DNA from: JAIBBG01 sp040381475
GTDB taxonomy: Bacteria; Bacteroidota; Bacteroidia; Flavobacteriales_D; Sanyastnellaceae
Length of the DNA stretch: 9,645 nt
Direction of reading: 5' to 3'
NCBI GenBank assembly: GCA_040381475.1
Contig: JBEIHH010000097.1
Location: forward strand, 1-9,645
Shown one piece after another: positions 6,191 through 9,645 of this stretch; positions within the stretch are counted from its first letter, which is position 1, and each line of letters opens with the position of its first letter. The notes under the pieces are model-generated. The model saw only the letters and a program-made list of their open reading frames with translations, ran no database searches and was not told where the DNA came from. The translations under genes and the position numbers were made by a program.

Positions 6191-9022
6191 ATGAAAAAAA
6201 AGACACTCTTCTATGCCGCAATTTTTTCGTTCATACAAACGAATGCGCAAATTCTGACAAGCGATCCGCCATTTCCAACCGCTACTGAAGATATAACAAT
6301 CTATTACAATACAGCCAGTGGGAATTTTGGTATACCATCTTCAACAATTCCTGTCTACTGCCATACCGGAGTTGTATCGCAGGAAGACGAAGACAACTGC
6401 GAGAACAACTGGCAATATGTGCAAGGCGATTGGGGCACCGCAGATCCGGAAGTAATCATGACTCCGTTGGGAGGAGGCATTCACAAGATTGTAATCAATC
6501 CTCAGGATTTTTATGATATCCCCGGAGGATTTGACATTGGTCAGTTGATGTTTGTATTCCGCAATCAGGATGGCTCTCTGGAAGGAAAAAACACGGATGG
6601 GAGCGATATTTATTTCGAACTCTACGAGCCAGGATTTCACGCTGGAATCATTCAACCTTATCAGTCTGTGCTCAATGCAGATGCCGGCGAAGTAATCGAA
6701 ATTGAAACAGCATCATCTTCACCTGCCGATCTTGAAATTCGCGTGAATGACGAACTTGTGGCCAGTGCTGCAGACGCCACTGAGCTCAACTATGATTTCA
6801 GTTCGCTCGCTTCGGGAGGGTACAATGTTGAGCTGATCGCTAACAATGGTTCAGAAGAAATCACTGAGGTATTATTGATCAATGTGAACATTCAGCCAAC
6901 GGTGCTTTCAGCGCCTGCCGGCACAGTTGATGGAATCAATTACATCAACAGCAGCACCGTGAGGCTTCAGCTTTTCGCACCCAATAAAGACTTCGTTTAT
7001 GTGATAGGAGACTTTAACAACTGGCAATTCAACGCAGACTATTTGATGAACCGCACTCCTGATGGCAATACATACTGGCTTGAAATTACCGGGCTTGAAC
7101 CTGACACAGAATATCGTTTCCAATACAGCATTGACAACGAGGACATGCGCGTTGCAGAGATCTACTCCGAGTTGGTCTTAGATCCATGGAACGACCAGTG
7201 GATACCTGAAGAAACTTATCCTGATATGCCACAATATCCTGGCTGCAGCACGTCACAAGTGGTATCAGTATTAAAAATCAATCAGGAAGAATTTCCGTGG
7301 ACAGATCAGGCATTCGTTCGTCCGCCATCGAACAGACTTGTGATATACGAATTGCTTGTACGCGATTTTGTTGAGGACCGAAATTATCAGACTCTTATTG
7401 ATACACTTGATTACCTTGATAATCTGGGCGTAACAGCCATACAATTAATGCCCATCAACGAATTCGAAGGCAATGACAGTTGGGGATATAATCCTTCTTT
7501 CTTCTTCGCACCTGACAAGGCTTATGGCAGAAAGGAAGATCTTCAGGCTTTTGTGAATGAATGTCATAACAGAGGTATTGCTGTTATCCTCGATATTGTA
7601 TTGAACCATTCATTTGGTCAAAACCCGATGGTGCGCATGTACTTTAATCCTGATGCAGGGCCATACGGACAACCAACAGCAGAAAATCCATGGTTCAATC
7701 AGGTTGAGACACACCCCTTCAATGTCGGCTATGATTTCAATCACGAAAATCAAAGAACAAAGCAGTTTTGTAAACGCGTTCTTGATCACTGGCTGGAAGA
7801 GTACCACATTGATGGATACCGCTTCGACCTTTCAAAAGGTTTTACACAAAACAACACACTTGGTAATATTGGTGCCTGGAACGCATACGATCAATCTCGG
7901 GTTGATATTCTCACAGATTATCACAATCACATACAAGCAACCGAACCTGGTGCCTATCTCATTCTCGAGCACCTTGCCGACAATCCTGAAGAACAAGTTC
8001 TGGCTTCAAATGGAATGATGCTTTGGGGTAAAATGACTACGCAATACGAACAGGCAAGCATGGGCTTCACTGAAAACTCAGATCTCAGTTGGGGTGTTCA
8101 CACTTCACGCGGTTGGAGTGCCCCGCGATTGGTGTCATATGGTGAAAGCCACGATGAAGAGCGCATCAATTATAAAAATCAAAATTTCGGCAACAGCAGC
8201 GGTAACTACGATATTCAAAATTTGAATACAGGATTCGATAGAATGGAACTCGCTCACGTATTCCTTCTTCCCTTGCCAGGACCAAAAATGATCTGGCAGT
8301 TCGGTGAATTGGGTTATGACTATTCGATCAATCATTGCTCGGATGGAACGATCAATACGAATTGCCGGACATCTGCGAAGCCTATCCGCTGGGACTATAG
8401 AGATGTTGCAGAGCGTTATAAGATTTATAAAGTAGTTTCCGCTCTCAATTACCTGAAGAAAACTGAACCGCTTTTTTCAACCACTGACTTCGATATCGAT
8501 CTCGGTGGATTGGGCAAGCGCATTCATTTGAACAGCGCAAGTCTCAACGCCACGATTGTAGGTAACTTCAATGTTACCCAAATCAACATGGTTCCGGGAT
8601 TCCAGCATACCGGAATATGGTATGATTATTTTACCGGAACATCATTTACAGAAAACAATCTGAACAATTCATTTGCATTTCAGCCAGGAGAATACCATAT
8701 CTACTTTGATCAACCTATGGCAACACCTGACACTACTGTTGATGTTGTTGAAGCCATGGCATTGTTTGGTCTCGATTTCATGGTCTATCCAAATCCATCA
8801 AGCGGAAATCTTACCATTGGTTTCGAGAACCAAGAGCCACAACTTTTGCAAATTGACTTGCTGGATATCACAGGTAAACTCGTAGAAAAAATCGAATCCA
8901 GAAATATGGGCGCCGGACTGCAGACAATTAGTTACAGCGCGAATGGAATTGGACCAGGTACATATTTTATCAGAATTACAGGGGAAACACAAACAATCTC
9001 CAGACCAGTCATTATCAACTAG
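6191..9022 (+). CDS. Secreted GH13 alpha-amylase-family glycoside hydrolase with T9SS sorting domain
   Basis: This 943-residue enzyme is predicted to cut alpha-1,4-glucans (starch, glycogen or similar) outside the cell. Layout: signal peptide (1-20, MKKKTLFYAAIFSFIQTNAQ); carbohydrate-binding-like beta domain (about 21-145, GGGIHKIVI and FVFRNQDGS); Ig-like linker domain (about 150-232); CBM48/E-set domain (about 245-325, VYVIGDFNNWQ); GH13 barrel (about 375-770); C-terminal beta domain; T9SS sorting domain (about 868-943, YPNPSSGNL). The four GH13 signatures are present: DIVLNH (Asp468, His473), GYRFDLSKGF (nucleophile Asp546), LILEH (acid/base Glu593) and SHDEER (His654, Asp655). The enzyme therefore looks active. 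The SHDE and KGF motifs resemble the secreted amylase-like group common in Bacteroidota; an alpha-amylase, a debranching and a branching activity cannot be separated by eye. It is divergent from the large mosaic gene and ends in its own terminator. Confidence 0.93.
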   Translation: MKKKTLFYAAIFSFIQTNAQILTSDPPFPTATEDITIYYNTASGNFGIPSSTIPVYCHTGVVSQEDEDNCENNWQYVQGDWGTADPEVIMTPLGGGIHKIVINPQDFYDIPGGFDIGQLMFVFRNQDGSLEGKNTDGSDIYFELYEPGFHAGIIQPYQSVLNADAGEVIEIETASSSPADLEIRVNDELVASAADATELNYDFSSLASGGYNVELIANNGSEEITEVLLINVNIQPTVLSAPAGTVDGINYINSSTVRLQLFAPNKDFVYVIGDFNNWQFNADYLMNRTPDGNTYWLEITGLEPDTEYRFQYSIDNEDMRVAEIYSELVLDPWNDQWIPEETYPDMPQYPGCSTSQVVSVLKINQEEFPWTDQAFVRPPSNRLVIYELLVRDFVEDRNYQTLIDTLDYLDNLGVTAIQLMPINEFEGNDSWGYNPSFFFAPDKAYGRKEDLQAFVNECHNRGIAVILDIVLNHSFGQNPMVRMYFNPDAGPYGQPTAENPWFNQVETHPFNVGYDFNHENQRTKQFCKRVLDHWLEEYHIDGYRFDLSKGFTQNNTLGNIGAWNAYDQSRVDILTDYHNHIQATEPGAYLILEHLADNPEEQVLASNGMMLWGKMTTQYEQASMGFTENSDLSWGVHTSRGWSAPRLVSYGESHDEERINYKNQNFGNSSGNYDIQNLNTGFDRMELAHVFLLPLPGPKMIWQFGELGYDYSINHCSDGTINTNCRTSAKPIRWDYRDVAERYKIYKVVSALNYLKKTEPLFSTTDFDIDLGGLGKRIHLNSASLNATIVGNFNVTQINMVPGFQHTGIWYDYFTGTSFTENNLNNSFAFQPGEYHIYFDQPMATPDTTVDVVEAMALFGLDFMVYPNPSSGNLTIGFENQEPQLLQIDLLDITGKLVEKIESRNMGAGLQTISYSANGIGPGTYFIRITGETQTISRPVIIN

Positions 9023-9024
9023 AG

Positions 9025-9064
9025 AAAAAAAGGGTAAGTGTTTAATTGACACTTATCTTTTTTT
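9025..9064 (+). terminator. Rho-independent terminator of the GH13 gene, probably bidirectional
   Basis: Starting three bases after the TAG, the left arm (9025-9041, A7-GGG-TAAGTGT) pairs with the right arm (9049-9064, ACACTTATC-T7) around a seven-base loop. The perfect core is TAAGTGT/ACACTTA, extended by G-U and G-C pairs and then an A-tract against a T-tract. The seven T residues at 9058-9064 give the U-run on the plus strand, and the A7 gives one on the minus strand. Confidence 0.9.
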
Positions 9065-9075
9065 ACTTATGTTTG
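9045..9075 (+). promoter_or_regulatory. Promoter of the SusC-like gene, overlapping the upstream terminator
   Basis: TATGTTTG at 9068-9075 matches the -7 box TAnnTTTG, and ATTG at 9045-9048 sits 19 bases upstream as a partial -33 element. Transcription would begin near 9080-9082, giving a leader of about 40 bases before the ATG at 9121. The -33 element lies in the loop of the terminator hairpin. Confidence 0.6.
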
Positions 9076-9120
9076 AAGCCTTAGTTAACCTTAAGTAAAA
9101 GCCCCAAACGAATACTGCTC

Positions 9121-9645
9121 ATGAAGAAATTATACTCTATCCTTGTATTGACGGCTTGTTTATTGTGCTGGCAAGACAATTGGTCACAGTCCGTATCCGG
9201 GAAAGTTTATGACAATGGTAATCAAACACTGCCTGGTGTGATTGTCAAAGATCTTGTCAGCGGAATGGGCGCAGCCAGTGATATAGACGGCAATTACAAG
9301 CTCAATCTTTCAGAAGGGAAGCATACCCTTGAATTTGTGCTCATCGGATACCTGGGTCAGAAAAGAGAAATTACACTCAACGCAGGACAAAATCTCACTC
9401 TTGATGTCAAGATGGAAGAAGACATCAAGATGGCGGAAGAAGTTGTAGTCGTGGGATATGGCGTGCAGCGCAAACGCGATGTAACCGGTTCCATCACGCA
9501 CATTGACGGAAAAGACATGACACGAGTACCTGTGCCAAGTTTTGAGGCCGCACTTCAGGGAAGAGGCGCAGGAATTCAGGTATCACAGGGATCAGGACTA
9601 GCAGGATCCGGTTCATTGGTTCGTATTCGGGGGGTGAGTTCAATA
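9121..9645 (+). CDS. SusC/RagA-family TonB-dependent outer membrane receptor, N-terminal 175 residues, runs off the right edge
   Basis: The frame is open from ATG 9121 to the last base. It starts with a signal peptide (MKKLYSILVLTACLLCWQDN, then WSQS). It continues with a carboxypeptidase-regulatory-like domain (about 25-105: VSGKVYDNGNQTLPGVIV, then DIDGNYKL, then GYLGQKREI). Then comes the SusC-type junction EEVVVVGYGVQRKRDVTGSI (from about residue 107). The plug domain begins with ALQGRGAGIQV and VRIRGVSSI, the classic SusC/RagA signature. Full-length members are about 1000 residues, so most of the barrel is missing here. Such receptors import oligosaccharides or peptides through the outer membrane with TonB energy and usually have a SusD-like partner encoded just downstream. 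The substrate cannot be read from this part. Next to a secreted GH13 enzyme, an alpha-glucan is one possibility, but the terminator between them weakens the link. Confidence 0.93.
   Translation, partial: MKKLYSILVLTACLLCWQDNWSQSVSGKVYDNGNQTLPGVIVKDLVSGMGAASDIDGNYKLNLSEGKHTLEFVLIGYLGQKREITLNAGQNLTLDVKMEEDIKMAEEVVVVGYGVQRKRDVTGSITHIDGKDMTRVPVPSFEAALQGRGAGIQVSQGSGLAGSGSLVRIRGVSSI

Noticed and set aside
7614..8018. A 134-codon plus-strand frame inside the GH13 gene
   Set aside because: It lies in another frame across the GH13 catalytic core, which carries intact motifs. It has no start signal and no recognisable pattern.
6191..9022. Reading the GH13 protein as a glycogen branching enzyme because of the SHDE motif and CBM48 domain
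   Set aside because: Branching enzymes are cytoplasmic. This protein has a signal peptide and a T9SS sorting domain, and its RFDLSKGF region fits secreted amylase-like relatives better, though the activity is not settled.
1..9645. tRNA, rRNA, insertion sequence or phage attachment site
   Set aside because: I saw no cloverleaf-like sequence, transposase motif, terminal inverted repeats or target duplication. Nearly all bases are covered by the four coding regions and their control sites.

Overview
The window looks like chromosomal DNA of a member of the Bacteroidota, although the species cannot be named from it. Four things point there: two proteins end in type IX secretion (T9SS) C-terminal sorting domains, a SusC/RagA-type TonB-dependent receptor begins at the right edge, a DUF2027-type protein begins at the left edge, and all four genes are preceded by matches to the Bacteroidota -7 promoter box (TAnnTTTG).

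Layout: (1) 1-278, minus strand, is the N-terminal part of a DUF2027 (probably Smr/MutS-family) protein, with a promoter box right next to its start. (2) 316-350 is a Rho-independent terminator for the next minus-strand gene. (3) 377-5911, minus strand, is a very large secreted mosaic protein of about 1844 residues: signal peptide, propeller-like N-terminal region, five Ig-like repeats (one split by a domain of about 183 residues), a MopE-like metal-binding motif, a SprB-type repeat, five PKD-like domains and a T9SS sorting domain. (4) 5912-6190 is a divergent control region with a promoter for each flanking gene. (5) 6191-9022, plus strand, is a secreted multidomain GH13 alpha-glucan hydrolase with its catalytic residues intact and its own T9SS sorting domain. 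(6) 9025-9064 is a strong hairpin terminator, and a promoter for the next gene overlaps it. (7) 9121-9645, plus strand, is the N-terminal third or less of a SusC/RagA-family receptor that runs off the window.

How the genes may work together (inference): the GH13 enzyme would be exported through the T9SS and cut starch- or glycogen-like glucans outside the cell. The SusC-type receptor could import oligosaccharides, but its substrate cannot be read from this fragment, and the terminator suggests separate transcription. The large mosaic protein looks like a surface or secreted adhesin-like protein that uses the same export route.

Nothing here amounts to a clearly new system. The best leads are a whole domain inserted inside an Ig-like repeat, a 276-base in-frame tandem duplication that is about 97% identical, and a promoter that overlaps a terminator.
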